Position numbers and translations under genes: made by a program
Origin: Chelonoidis abingdonii
Taxonomy: Eukaryota; Chordata; Testudines; Testudinidae
NCBI RefSeq assembly: GCF_003597395.2
Contig: NC_133777.1
Location: 62,154,236-62,218,235 of the forward strand
Length of the DNA: 64,000 bases
Direction: 5' to 3'
Shown: positions 1 through 12,226 of the stretch, in pieces
How positions within the stretch are numbered: position 1 is the first letter of the stretch
How the letters are laid out: each line of letters begins with the position of its first letter
Notes under the pieces: generated by a model
Databases searched by the model: none
Told to the model about the DNA's origin: nothing
The model's input: the letters and a program-made list of their open reading frames with translations, nothing else

Positions 1-347
1 CCTCCTCAATCCTCCAGCAGTACACTCTCTCACTCTCAGCTCCTTGCCTTCTTGCTCCCAGCTCCTCACACACGCTCCTTCTCCTCTGGCTCCTCCCTGC
101 CTGACTGGAGTGAGCTCCTTTTTAAACCCAGGTGCCCTGATTAGCCTGCCTTGATTGGCTGCAGGTGTTCTAATTAAAGTAGCTATCTCTACTGCCTTCT
201 AGAAAGATCTTAATTGGCTCCAGGTGCCTTGATTAACCTGGAGCAACTGCCATTTGGTTACCAGGGTACTAGGGATTTGTTTAGCCTGGGGCTAACATAC
301 CTGTTTCTCAGTACTTTACTGTAGCCATCTGACCTTGCCCCATCACA
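1..347 (-). mobile_element. LTR fragment, minus strand, cut by the window edge
   Basis: Read on the minus strand, the sequence starts TGTGATGGGG at position 347 and runs off the left edge. It holds several short copies of a 'cacctg..gccaatcaagg' type motif, followed by a TATA-like TTTAAAAAGG near 115-125 and then a GAG-rich stretch. That order (TG start, enhancer-like repeats, TATA-like box, transcribed R/U5-like part) fits a retroviral or Gypsy-type LTR. It has no coding capacity in the window. The family assignment rests on layout and on resemblance to an abundant turtle repeat. I cannot see the other LTR or a target duplication. Confidence 0.5.
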
Positions 348-3300
348 CAACTTTGAGGCCACCTTCTTCATTGCCTTGAACTTTGTGTAGTCATTCATAT
401 ATCTGCAATGTAAGTGCACAATAAATGTAAAAGGCTGAAACCCTGTGAGTGGAGCATTCACATTTGATACTTTTGCACTCACTTTACACAGGTATAAATA
501 ACTACAAGGCTGTGAAGAATCAAACCCTTTATTTACAGGGTTATAGGGAGGTGACCCATTGGTATATTTTGGATCAGGCTTGCTTTCAGGTCCATCATGT
601 GATTCCACCACTTTACTTCTCTTACGTAAAGTGAATGTCAAGGCAGTTCTTGTCAAATCCCTTTTTCAGCACTAAACTCACAACAGAATGCATCTGCTAA
701 AGCTAAAGAAAGTCCGTGCATGGAGAAAATGGGTGTGTGAGGAGTTGAAACAATATGGGAATCCCTATGAGCTAATGGAAGTGTATATTTTAAATGGACC
801 ACAGTTCCTAGAATAAGTAGACTCCCAGTGGAAAAGATCTTTGACGAGAAGGTAGATAGGTAAAATAGCATTTGTATTGTTCTTTCCATGAAATTTTTAT
901 GCGGTGTGTCTGTCTTAAACCAGTTATAGTTAATAGCATGTATTGATGTAGCTGGGGGCCAGGAGGGAGGAAGAATCCTCCCCTTTATGCCTAGGCTGTG
1001 TATTCAGGCTTGTGCAGGGAGGAAGGAAGGAGGTCAGAAACTGCCCCCATGCTGTAGAGCAACAATGAACTATGTGTCCATATCTCTTGCATCCCACCTC
1101 CATGAACAGAAGGCTATGCATAGTTTGAATACGCTGGACTCTGCTTTGTCCTGACCCAAACATTGTCTGTTTGGTGGCAAACAGTGAGCTTTGCCACAGA
1201 ATGACTTGCAATATTCATGGATATTAGCTCCCCATTTCATGGGCTTCCAGAATTCTACTAGCTCTGTACCTGTGCCAGATTAGTTGTGTGTAGGATCCTC
1301 CACACCCACAGAATAAAAGTCAAGACTTCCCTGTAATGCTGCTAATACTAATACAGCAACGTGGATTCTCAGATATGTTTACACTTTGAATTAAGACTAT
1401 CCAAAATGCATAGGCCAGTTTTGACTTAAGGTGCAGAACACATGGCTGTGGAAAGTCTACTGGAAGATGGTAGCTCTACAAAGTGGCTACAGTCTCCCTA
1501 TGACATTGTAACTCCTACAATCTGTGAAGAGGATGATGATAGTTAGCAGGGCGAGCATGGGTGGGCACCAGCCATTGTGAATTTAGCCCACCATAGTTTA
1601 TTGGGTTTTACATATCACTTTTGCTTGATTTTTAGGAAACATTAGACAAATGGATATGGACATTAGTGGACAACCCAAAAACGTAAAGACCAAGACAAGG
1701 ATATAAATATTTATTAGTTACTTTAAAAAAAAGAAAGAAGGAAAAACAAACTCTGAGAGAACATTGCTGTCTTTTCAAATCCAACAAACATTATTCTAGA
1801 AATTCAGTTATTATGCAGATTTTGTAAGTTCCACATCAGGACTGTATGGAGATAGGTCTCTTGTGTATTTATTAATTTCTTTTAATTCTGACTATTTAGT
1901 TATTAAAGCAATTCTTAGCTTTTTAAGGGTTAACACCGTTCAGTCATGAGAGAAACACTAATAGTTTTTCCTGAAAAAATATTGTATTGTTATCTCAGTT
2001 TAAGCCTTGAAAGAAAGTTACCTACCTTTTCAGTGCCTGGAGACTGTTGAGGATAATACTTACCCATCATTATAAAGCTTAGAGTTTCGCATAGAATGTA
2101 GGGTGTGTGTGTGCATAATTAGAGAAAATGTGCTCCTTTTATGTAAAACATGAACTGAGAGATAAGCCTAAGTATACGGTACTTCATTTGTAATTATAGG
2201 GTTTTGTCAAGAAAAAGATAAGCCGCCCAAAAAGAGAAATCCTGTTACTGCTAAATTTTAGACAGTATATTTAACTCTTAAAATAATGGTTTTATCTGTA
2301 AATTCTCAGAAAATTCATTCCATTCTCAGAGTGTGTACTATAATTTTGGGGAGGATATGTCACATTTTTTCTACATAGCAAAGACATTGAATTTTAAGTG
2401 TAAAAATTCAACTCAGCCTTAACTATGGAACTGCAGCTGAGGCCTCTGTAACTGTTACATGTTTGAATTACATTAATCTAAAAAAGTAGTTATAAGAGGA
2501 ATATATAATTCTGCTAAACATTTGTTATTTTATTTTAAACACGTTATACATGTCCTTATAAGGACATTTTAAACACTTATTCATTATTTTTTGTTTTTGG
2601 ACTAGCTAATATGTTAATTGCAGTTGTACTCTATTGTGCTGCTGGCTTCTTTTTGAAATAGTACATCAATACTCCAAACAAAATAAAAAGGTACTCTGCT
2701 GCTTTTGAGTTTTTAACAAAAGCAAGTGGTGTTCAGAATGGTAATAATTTAATTCTGCTTATAATCTTTAAGGTGTCAATTATGGAAGCTAACTAAGTTT
2801 CATCTATGTAAAATCACTGTGAAGAGAGTGAAATCTTAAGTATTTTCTCTACACTTAGGAACTTCACCATGGCACCTTAGTAAAGCATGCGAGAGAAAAT
2901 TCTAACTGTATATTTGGCAGAGCTGCTCAAATTCTTAATCATAAATCTTAATTCTTAATCACTGATGCCATGATTACAAAAATGATGCTGTTATAAATTT
3001 GCCACCCCTGTAATTTTGCCGCCCTAGGCCCAGGCCTTCGGCCTAGGTGATAATACACCTCTGGTTTCTAGTCTTTAAGGGATGAATGTCAATCTTAAAA
3101 ATAGGAGGTGGATTTCAAGAAGCCACTGAAGATTTATCTCTGGGAGTTCATGGGAAGAATGTGATGCAGTTTGCTGTCCAAACACTGTATGATGCTTATG
3201 GTTTGTTTTGTTTCATCTCTACTTCTTCTATCTTTTTTCGGACCAGCCGTTAAACACACAAAGAGAATTCCAAGATGGCCATGCAAACATTTCTACTACA

Positions 3301-3413
3301 AATCTACATTTCTACAAAGTTTTTTTTCTTTGCTTTTCTGTGGATACTTGTGCAAGTGAATTCTGTATGCATGAATATTTATTAAAAATGAAGGCTGCAA
3401 GTGCTGTCTAAGG
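348..3413. other. Probable WDR72 intron sequence, no gene seen
   Basis: AT-rich single-copy-looking DNA with only short open frames on either strand, none with recognisable protein similarity. A short piece near 3000-3055 (gccgccctaggcccaggcc and neighbours) resembles the end of a hAT-type MITE. It lies upstream of the first recognised WDR72 exon, so it is probably intronic. I found no convincing exon here. Confidence 0.5.
2550..2567. promoter_or_regulatory. 18-bp perfect palindrome containing a consensus CArG box
   Basis: The sequence atgtccttataaggacat is its own reverse complement. Its centre, CCTTATAAGG at 2554-2563, matches the CC(A/T)6GG CArG consensus bound by serum response factor. 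Nothing around it proves function. In AT-rich introns such sites occur by chance, so this is a motif match only. Confidence 0.3.
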
Positions 3414-3827
3414 CAGTGGGTTCTCAACCAAGGGTATATGTATCCCTGGGGGTACTCAGAAGTCCTCCAGGGGGTACGTCAACTCATCTAGACATTTGCC
3501 TAGTTTTACAACAAGCTACGTAAAAAGCCCTATTGAAGTCAGTGCAAACTAAAATTTTATACAGACAATGACTTGTGTGTACTGCTCTATATACTACACT
3601 GAAATATAAGTACAATATTTATACTCTGGTTTATTTATTTTATGGTAGAATATGGTAAAAATGAGAAAGTAAGCATTTTTACAGTAATAATGTGCTGTGA
3701 CGCTTTTGTATCTTTATGTCTGATTTTTGTAAGCAAGTAGTTTTTAAGCGAGGTGAAACTTGGGAGTATGCAAGACAAATCAGACTCTTGAAAGGGGTAC
3801 AGTAGTCTGGAAAGATTAAGAGCCTCT
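3414..3827. mobile_element. hAT-type non-autonomous DNA transposon (about 414 bp)
   Basis: The element opens CAGTGGGTTCTCAACC and closes with the imperfect inverse GATTAAGAGCCTCT. This is the terminal pattern of the CAGTGGTTCTCAACC hAT-Charlie-like MITEs. The flanks are GTCTAAGG on the left (3406-3413) and GTCTAAGA on the right (3828-3835), a 7/8 match to an 8-bp hAT target duplication. The interior is AT-rich without a transposase frame. The exact last base is ambiguous by one because G3828 can belong to element or duplication. Confidence 0.7.
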
Positions 3828-5279
3828 GTCTAAGAGAACTTTGATCAACTTTAGTGTGAAAATTATTGAAAAAGAATGTGTGATGTTTGTGCACCTATAA
3901 TGTTAGTGAGTTACATAATTCTGGCATGAGTAAAATTTCAGCTATTATTCAGTGTGAACTGTTCTTCTAATATGGTTATATTTTCATTGTGGAACTTATG
4001 GACTTGCTCCAACTTCCATTAACTTTAATGGGCACAGCATCAGATCCACTAAATAATAGTCATGGGTAGATATTGTTTTCACTCAGCTTCAGAAGTTACT
4101 ACCTATTATGGATGAAGATGCATATATATGTATAACAATATATGTATATGTGAATTTTTCTGCACTATATCAACCATCATAAAAATCCTTCTAAATTACT
4201 GCTAAAGAAAATCTATTTTAAAATGTCAAGGAATAAAGCATCCTGTATGTTTTACTCTATTAAAGACTAGAATTATAGTTAAACTGCCCATCTCTGGATC
4301 AGCCATCAGATGACCATTGCAAAGCAAATATCTTCTCAACACTTCTTCTTTCTGCTCAAGAATATAATCATAACCTGACTGGTATGGGGTGTTAAGGACA
4401 TGACACTAACTAAGTCTGGCCCCTTACTTACTCATAATTTCTTGTTGACATCATTCAATAGCCTTGTGTGAAACTTGTTGCTGCTCCTGACCCACAAAGT
4501 GAGGTAGTCATCACCTTGTGTTTACAACTCAAGTGCATCCACAGCTTTGAGCTATCATGGTCAGTTCAGATTCATAGACCTGGGCAGCCACAAAATGGGC
4601 AATGATCAGCTTCCCAAAATTTGGGTAGAGCTACTGGAAAGCCAAAAATAAATTAAACCTATGAAGAGGACCATAGGATTGACTATGAACAGTCATATAT
4701 TTTGAGTGGATAATGTAGAATTTGTCTTATTTTAAGTTTTAGCTTTAAGAGAATAAAAATGGATCCTTGTTTGTTTAGCTAGATAATAAAAGTCAATACG
4801 ATATTGGTGGTGGGAAAAATCTTTCACGAAGAGTTCATCCAATCCATCACCTATGTAACACAGGGCCAAGGGGTGCTACTTATAATTAAAGATAATTGTA
4901 GTGAATTTAAAAATAAAAGAATTACCACACTGTAGTCTGTACTGCTGAGTGCCAAATATGTGTATGATGCTGAATAAACCTTAGTTATGATTGTTTAATT
5001 TGCAGTTCCACTGAGAAGTAAGCCTTCATATTATATTATGTCATAAAATTAGTTCATTTTGACTTATTTATACAGCACATCTTGCAAGTGGTTGAGAGTG
5101 AGAAGGAGTGAATGACTTTGTATTTGAATAGGCCTAGTACTATCCAGCTGAACAGTTTGGACTGAAATGCTAAATTGACAATAACTGAGATTGATTTACA
5201 ATGAGCAGAGCAAAAATGAGAGAAAATGGAATATTATTATTATTGACACCTATTTGTTGTAGAGAAGCACAGAAAATTT

Positions 5280-5490
5280 TGATAGTGAGATTCAGAGTCC
5301 TTCCAGGTTCTCTCCTTTGCTCTGCTATCAGCTCACTTTGTGATTTTTGGTAAGCGACTAAATCACATGATGCCTTAGTTTCATGATCTGTAATACTTAC
5401 CTCTATTATGCAGTGTTGTAGGACTTCTATGTAATGTTTGTAAAGTGCTTTCAGAACCTTAGAATGAAGGATCTATAGAATGTAAGTTGT
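5280..5490 (+). repeat. MIR/CORE-SINE-like fragment
   Basis: The text follows the MIR order: a 'tttgctctgctatca..tgtgattttt' part, 'taagcgactaaatcac', 'gccttagtttcatgatctgtaa', 'aatacttacctc', then 'aatgtttgtaaagtgctttcag' and 'gaaggatctatagaatgtaagt'. It is diverged and lacks an intact pol III promoter. Old amniote CORE-SINEs of this type are shared across reptiles and mammals. Boundaries are approximate. Confidence 0.65.
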
Positions 5491-5908
5491 TAACCTCTCT
5501 TTCAATATCCTTCACCAGTTGCTTTTCCCACTTCTTGAGTGTATGTTTAGTTTTATGGCCTGCCTTCCATTCTCTGTAATCTTCTGTTATCTGCAGTAGT
5601 TGGTCCATATTTTCTAAATAGTATCTTATGTCTAAGGTTTATGTGTCCATCTTCTTTCAGTGGAATGAAATGCCTGAGGCAGAAAGCTAAGATAACTTGG
5701 TAGACATTATTCGGGTCAATGTCAGTAAACTTTCACATTGCCAGTAAGCATTTCTTCTGACTTTATACTCAGTGGCATCACAGAATGCAATGACAGATTG
5801 ACATTCTCAGAGTATTTTCTTTTGTTTGTTTGGTCTCAGAGCAGTAGGAAAAGGAGTATTGAGCACCAAGTAACTATCCAAAAATTACTAAAAATGTATA
5901 GTCTAGAG

Positions 5909-6220
5909 CAGAGGTAGGCAACCTATGGCACAGGTGCTGAAGGCGGCACGCGAGCCGATTTTTCAGTGGCACTCACACTGCCCAGGTCCTGGCCACCAGT
6001 CCAGGGGACTCTGCATTTTAATTTAATTTTAAATGAAGCTTCTTAAACATTTTAAAAACCTTACTTACTTTACATACAACAATAGTTTAGTTATATATTA
6101 TAGACTTATAGAAAGAGACCATCTAAAAACGTTAAAATGTATTACTGGCATGCAAAACCTTAAATTAGAATGAATAAATGAAAATTCGGCACACCACTTC
6201 TGAAAGATTGCTGACCCCTG
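5909..6220. mobile_element. hAT MITE with exact 8-bp target duplication (312 bp)
   Basis: The left end is CAGAGGTAGGCAACC and the right end is the inverse TTGCTGACCCCTG. Flanks GTCTAGAG (5901-5908) and GTCTAGAG (6221-6228) are an exact 8-bp duplication, diagnostic of hAT. The interior is a 5' part of about 110 bp (gcggcacgcgagccg..) and an AT-rich 3' part of about 205 bp. It has no transposase. Two more members lie at 37644-37951 and 38495-40676. It sits about 290 bp upstream of the large WDR72 exon. Confidence 0.9.
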
Positions 6221-6513
6221 GTCTAGAGGAACAAGGAATGACGTCTTAGGGCAGGTCTACACTACCATTTAGTTACTAGTAAGTTACTCAGAGCAGGCAT
6301 TTATTTTTGTGCTTACCATTTGGAAAGTGCCTGTTACATAGTTACGCTGCCGTGAATACATAATTAATAAGTGTAGTTCAGTTGAAATCAGTGGAGCTAA
6401 ATGAGGAGTGAATTTGGCCTATTCCATATGCAATTCTAAGCTTACAACTAGGTAAAGTTTTATGTAATTGTGGATTTGATTTTGACATTTAATACATAAC
6501 TTTTTTATTTCAG

Positions 6514-7334
6514 CAAACTGGTACCAGCCATGTCCAACAGCCTTTTACTATCTTGCCAGTAAAGACAAAATGGAACAACATAAGCTTTCATGTTCTCTTA
6601 TTTGATCTGGAAAAACTTGTAGAACTTTTACTGTCATCTCAGTTCAGTGAACTGAAATCATCAAATTCATTCCACAGTTATGACACTTTAAAAAGAGCCA
6701 AAAGCACAGCAGAAAAAAAGACACTAATGTTAAAAAGAAATAAAACTGCTGGCTCCCTCTTCCCAATGGATGGGCAAGTAAAAAATGCTTGTGAAAAAAA
6801 GGTCCATAGGCATAATAGTGCAGCAAGGTCTTTGGAAGAAAGTAGTGGCATCAAAAGACATAAAAAAATGAAGAGTTCAAAAAAGATTAGACTGCAGCCA
6901 CCAGGAAAAATCGATGCTAACATCACCACAGACACAGCTAAACTGCTTTTGTCATGTCTCTTACCGTGGGGTGTGGATAAAGAAGTAGACAATCACTGTG
7001 TTAGATATTTAGATATCTTCAGACTTCAGTGTCCAGTTTCTTTTGGACTAGTGTCAAATGGAAATCACATATCACTAATGCTGCCAGGATGGAATTGTAA
7101 TCACTGTGATGTGGCGGAAGAACACATGCCAATTAACTTGTTTTCAAGAAAAGTACTAGATTTGTCAAACAAGTACATCACTGCAGGCCAAGGACAAATT
7201 GGAAAGAAATATGGACTAGACCATAATGCTGATGGCACACAAGGATCACAAATTGTATTGTACTTATTAAGCAGAGTATCTTTAGTCAACAGGATAGTTA
7301 CTTTGCCTTTGGAATTTACCAGCACAATTGACAG
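6514..7334 (+). CDS. WDR72: WDR72 large internal exon (273 codons plus 2 bases)
   Basis: This exon belongs to WDR72, a WD-repeat paralogue of WDR7 (rabconnectin-3 beta), which acts in vesicle/endosome trafficking and V-ATPase-linked acidification. In mammals its loss causes hypomaturation enamel defects and distal renal tubular acidosis. The acceptor is ttttttatttcag, the donor AG|GTAAGA. The open frame starts at 6514 and includes the family-typical blocks PVKTKWNN..FHVLLFDLEKLVEL, RRAKST/KRAKST-like and AEKKTLMLKRNKTAG, then a lysine-rich stretch (KRHKKMKSSKKIRLQ) and LLLSCLLPWGVDKEVDNHC, then SFGLVSNGNHISLMLPGW and NLFSRKVLDLSNKY, ending LYLLSRVSLVNRI. It is likely the linker between the N- and C-terminal WD-repeat parts. 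WDR7 would be much more conserved, so I prefer WDR72. No stop or frameshift occurs. Upstream exons are not in the window. Confidence 0.87.
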
Positions 7335-8835
7335 GTAAGAACTTTTTCTAATCGGTTATTTTCCTTAATAAAGGGAAAGATATGAAAAAAAAATCCAGGC
7401 TTTTGTATTCTTAAATATTGACAGTTATACAATGGCACTCACAACAAACTTGTTCAGGCTTATTTCCATGGACATTCTTTGAAATAGGGAGAGAGTTTGA
7501 TGGAATATGAAGGAGTGAGTAGTAGTATCTTTCTGTTTAACAGAAGGTGGAACAAGATGTTCTCTCAGATTATGAGAGGAGTGAGTAGTAGTATCTTTCT
7601 GTTTAACAGAAGAGCAACCACAGGCATGCAGATTTTGTCAAGGTCTGAGTCAGAGTTGGGAATACAACTAGGATGTCCCAGCTCCAATTCCCATGCCTTT
7701 ACTTCAAGATCAATCTTTTCTCCCCAATACCGAAAGTGAAACTACTAGGTCCCTTCAAAATAAAATCACAGCCAGTTACATATAGGGCAGACTTCTACTT
7801 TGCTGTTCTAACTTCCTTTTCCCCATAGCTGACATGACTTCTTCACTACACAAGGCAGTGGCCCCATGGCCAAAGCAAATTAAACATCAGAAACAGAAAC
7901 AACCTTGCTTAGTTCCCTTACCTAATGCAAAGAGACAAAAACCCAATAGTAAAGGCAGCTGCTAGGAGCTGATGCTGAATGAATCATCTGCCCCTAGTTT
8001 TAAGAACCTGTTCCAAATTCCATTTACATTACTCAAAACAAATTTACTTAGCTGAATGCTTTTTCAGCATCAAGGGAAAAATAACGTGTTCAACATTCTT
8101 CAACGACGCCAAGTGGAGTATGTTAATCAGGCAATAGATATCATCCATAGACTCTTGTTATTCAGCAAATCTAGAGCGGTCTTAGTTGAGTACTTTAGGG
8201 ACAATTGACTCCAGTATTTCTGTTGCCATGTGGTTTTCCATTAATTTAGATGGAGTATAAAGAGTCAAAGGTATTAGCATGACTCAGTCACTGTCCAACA
8301 TTAGACGATGTTACCAGGGTTTGGGATTTGGGGTACAGAGACTTCAGTTTGCTTAGTTCCATGGCAAACACACAAGAAATGCATGTCACTAGTTGGAGAT
8401 TTGTTGGTTAGAATACACAAGAGAAAAGGAGGTAAAGCAAATTATAAGATACTTTAAAGTTGAAATTGAATGTTCATATTTTAAAAAATTAACCAAAGCC
8501 TATCAAAGTCTCTTTTAAAAGAGAGGAGATCAGTTAGTCTCTTCTTTTGTTGGGCTTATCGCCTTTCAGGATTTGTTTGTGTATGTGTGCTTAGGTGTGT
8601 GTTTTAAATAGCAGGTAAAGGGCCAAAATGTACAAACACTACTGGGCACTGGACTGTTCCCCAAAGTGCCTTCCATGGTTATGGTAAGATCGGTTCCTAT
8701 ATTAAAAGTAATAAGAATAATAATTAGTAATGCGGTAGCTGTTATAAGTGTATAGAATTGAATATGTGCTAATGGTACATTTGTCAAAGTTTTTGTACGT
8801 ATTATGTAGTGATTTAATGTTTGTTTGATTTTTAG
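7335..8835 (+). other. WDR72 intron between the first two exons of the window
   Basis: The intron has GT-AG boundaries and phase 2. It carries a 36-bp direct duplication (listed separately) and otherwise unremarkable AT-rich sequence. The open frames here are short and unlike any protein I recognise. Confidence 0.8.
7511..7612. repeat. Two-unit tandem duplication, 66-bp period, 36 bp identical
   Basis: A 36-base segment beginning aggagtgagtagtagtatct is present exactly at 7511-7546 and again at 7577-7612. It lies about 175 bp beyond the donor of the large WDR72 exon. The perfect identity implies a recent duplication or recent gene conversion. It makes one short frame repeat the same peptide, but I see no reason to call that coding. 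Confidence 0.9.
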
Positions 8836-8927
8836 TCCACAGACATTAGAATCTGTACGTAACAAATGGAGAAGTCTAGAAACATTCAGCCCTTCATTTT
8901 CCACTTTTTATGGAGAGTTACCAAACT
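8836..8927 (+). CDS. WDR72: WDR72 exon (92 bp)
   Basis: The acceptor is tttgatttttag and the donor CT|GTAAGT. The incoming 2 bases (AG) of the previous exon complete a serine codon. The exon then reads PQTLESVRNKWRSLETFSP and continues SFSTFYGELPN, leaving one base (T) for the next exon. The chain of phases (2 in, 1 out) fits both neighbours exactly. The region corresponds to the diverged spacer after the LLSR..VNR block in WDR7/WDR72 proteins, which is poorly conserved and of unknown function. The assignment depends mainly on splice phase and position. Confidence 0.82.
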
Positions 8928-11900
8928 GTAAGTATAGAAGAATGAAGCAATGCAAACACATATATAGTATTTTTGTTTTTATTTGTTTTATGTGTTGTTA
9001 GATAAAACACATTATATAAGTATAAACCCCGAAATCCTATTATAGTAATACAGTTTTCTTATTGCCCTTTACATCCATTGGAGTTTAATTTTTTTTTTAA
9101 TTCTTCAAATATAGTAGTTTGATGAGTTTAAGCTTGAAGTGTTCTGTTCTTTTCTTATGCGATGATCACAAAAGCATGTAAACAACATGTTGACTATAAA
9201 GTGATACAAAGCGGAATCAAGAATACATTTTGCGTGACAACAAAATATCCAGTTGTTTTATATCAAGGCATTTTCTAGCCATGTGAAAAACAAGAGCGAA
9301 TGTAATGAAACAAACACTGACTTTTTTTTTCCATCCAGTTCTGTCTCCCTCAGCACCATCACACACCCGCCCAACAAAATATCTCAACCTTCAAGCAACC
9401 TGTTCCTTTGTAATACTGTAGTCATCTTGCTGTTTGGATAATACCCTCAGACTTTTGGCTTAGGGCAGAATAAAATGATCTCAGCACTTTAGCATCCCTC
9501 AGGCGATAGTTTACCAATCTTGCCCTGAAAACCAGTCAATATTTTTTTGTTTTTATAATATGCAACCAACCAAACAATTTTCAAGAACATGAGATAGCAT
9601 ATGGATGACTTATTTGTCTGCCTATTTTGCCAAAGAAACATAATGTGGTTCTATTACATGGTAAATCCTATGTAACTTTATAACACAAATTCATTAAGGC
9701 CAAAATCCTGACCCTTTTCTATGTGAAAGTCAGGGATACATGCAAATAAGCTCCTAAACCTCTGTCCACAACCAATTTTCTATAGCTCCTTCCTTCTCTG
9801 TCTTCTGCTCAGGAATTATGGAGTTTATTTTACCCTTGAGACTTCAGTACCCCATGCAGGCATGCCTGGAAGGGGAAAGAGAAGGGACAGGAAGTTATTG
9901 GGAAATATAAGATGGAGGATTTTTGCCTTAGAGTTGGAATCAGATTGCCCTGGACTCTTCAGTCTGATGACCCCTTCTCTCTGGACCTCTGTTCTGGATC
10001 TGCAGGCTAGAACCACTGGATCTGAGCAATAGAGACCTCACATTCTTTCCAAGAGTGAGTACCCGCTCCACATCCTGTGACATCAAGGGGATATTGCCTC
10101 CCTTCAGAATCCCAGGGCCTGATTCTTCTCTACCTTGCACCTTGTATACTGATTTATATCTGTACAAAATGGATGGGTAAATGCAACCAAATCAGAATGG
10201 TACCATTTTACACTCTCTTTGCACTGACTGGGGCCAACTCACAAGTCTGGTGTTTTGGCACTGGACAAGAATGAAGGACAAAGTTGGATATACGCCTCCT
10301 TTAACCTTTCTTCCTTCTAGGGACCACCCCTCTGCTATAGAGTGGGACTGCAAAGGGATCTGTTCTGCCCCTGAAGAAAGTTAGGGCAGGCTCGGGGCAG
10401 TTCTCGCATGTGCTTTAATGTTTTATTTTTTTGTGTCAAATCTGTTAATAAAAATATGATTTTAAGTAACCTCTTGTGCCTGTTTCTTTCATGCTGTAAA
10501 ATTGCATTGCATGGTCTTTCTTTTCTTTCTTTCCCTATACGTATATGGATGGATGGCTGTGTAAGTATTGTACGATTGCTTTTGTCAATCTCTGCCTTTT
10601 ATATATTATAAAAGGACTTACACAGTACAAGTGCAATTGTACTTACACAGCCATCAACTGAAAAGCATAGTGAACCAATTCAGATTGTGCTAATTCACAC
10701 CACAGACTTTGCAGTGTTCTCCACAAGGTATCTGCATAATTCTGTAAACCCCACAAATTGCACTGCAGCAATCCAACTTTTTTTTAAGGTGGATGATAAT
10801 GTATTGTTTTATCAGGATACTTTAGGTCTCTGAGAATATTTTAATGCTACCATTCAGGGCTGTAATCAGAACATTTACTCAGCATTAATATTCAGGGATT
10901 GTCATGTTACTTTAAAGGTTGATACAACCCACTTACTCTAAACAACATATCTATTTAGCAGCAAAGCTTATTAGCCAAATATTGGGATAAGCAGCTAATA
11001 AATGGCTTTGGCCTGTTAAATTTCAAATGAGGAAGAACTGGATTAAACAAGAAAGTCCTGCCAATTCATGACCATGCATTTGCTCTGAAAATCATCTGAG
11101 AAGTCAGATGCACAATTTAGACCAGCGTGAGATTATCTGTGTAGCACATATCTTACAAAGGATGGAAGGGTTTATTATATAATTATTCTTTTATACTTAT
11201 ATTGTTCTTGGATATTTCAGCACTGTAAGGAGCAAATTTAGTAAAATCCTAATATCCATACGTCTCCTCCACCTTTGCTGAAATCTTTATCCATTATTTT
11301 ATCCATACCTTTAGCCTTGATTAATGCAACACCCCTTCTTCCCTTCCCTCCCCCCATGTGTTGCCACCTGCCTTTTCTCATCTGGGAAGAAACATTACCA
11401 TAACCTCCAACAAACCCATTTCAGCAGCCACTTTAAAACAGCTCCCTTTCTCCATAGTAGAACCTGCCAGCTGAAATGGCCTTATTGTTGTGTCTCTGCT
11501 CCTCATGGACTCATCATCTCATTTAAAATATAATCAGAAAATTATTTCTATTCTCCTTTGCATATTTTCTTTTATTTTAACTTTATTTGTATTAATTTTT
11601 TAAACTTACTATACATTAACCACTTGTCTACATGTTTCCAGGACAAACATTAAAACTGGTTTCCATAAAATGCAATACCCACGATTAGAATAAATCAGTA
11701 ATTCACTTCTGCTGCTACCAGAGGTCAGACAATCTGACATCAGCTTGAATATAGAAGAAAACTGGCCTTTTAGTTTCTATAGTAGTATTAGATCTTCAAT
11801 TATACCAAAGAAGACAATGTGATATAAGCATAGAATGTATAAACCTTTGAACCATAAACCTTTGAACCGTAGCGTGATTTTTAAACTTTTTCCATAACAA

Positions 11901-11930
11901 CACTGAAGATTATAGTCAGCTTGTAACAAT
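8928..11930 (+). other. WDR72 intron, first part, no gene seen
   Basis: AT-rich intronic sequence with scattered weak repeat remnants. Several frames of 60-75 codons occur on both strands near 9.8-10.6 kb, but they overlap each other and show no composition or motif typical of protein-coding DNA. Confidence 0.65.
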
Positions 11931-11935
11931 ATTGA

Positions 11936-12022
11936 GCCAGATCCTCAACTAGTGTAAGTTGTCTTAGCTCCAATTGAAGTCAATGGAATGATGCCAGTTT
12001 ACATCTGCTAAGGATCTGGCTC
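11936..12022. repeat. Imperfect palindromic repeat with TTGAAGTCAATGG core
   Basis: The segment begins gccagatcctcaactagtgt and ends with the inverse-like gctaaggatctggctc, around a centre ttgaagtcaatgg. The two arms fold into an imperfect hairpin. The same layout occurs at 24105-24190, 28950-29025, 30430-30505, 55408-55482 and 59785-59935, so this is a dispersed family, probably an old foldback MITE. Confidence 0.55.
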
Positions 12023-12226
12023 ATTATCAGGATGAAATAAACTGTTGCTTTCTATTTCATTTATGTTTAGCATGTGAGTGATTTGAGTGCAGATATTCCA
12101 AAAAATCAGCAATAATTAGACCACCTCACTTTGTATGTCTACTCCATTGCAGAGCCTTTGGTCACAGCTTTCATTGACTTAAATGAAATTCATTGCATGC
12201 AGGAGGCCAGAGCCTCTCCATAGTTA

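Noticed and set aside
6514..7334. Assignment to WDR7 instead of WDR72
   Set aside because: WDR7 is nearly invariant among vertebrates. The many substitutions in the otherwise shared blocks fit the faster-evolving WDR72. Not fully excluded without a search.
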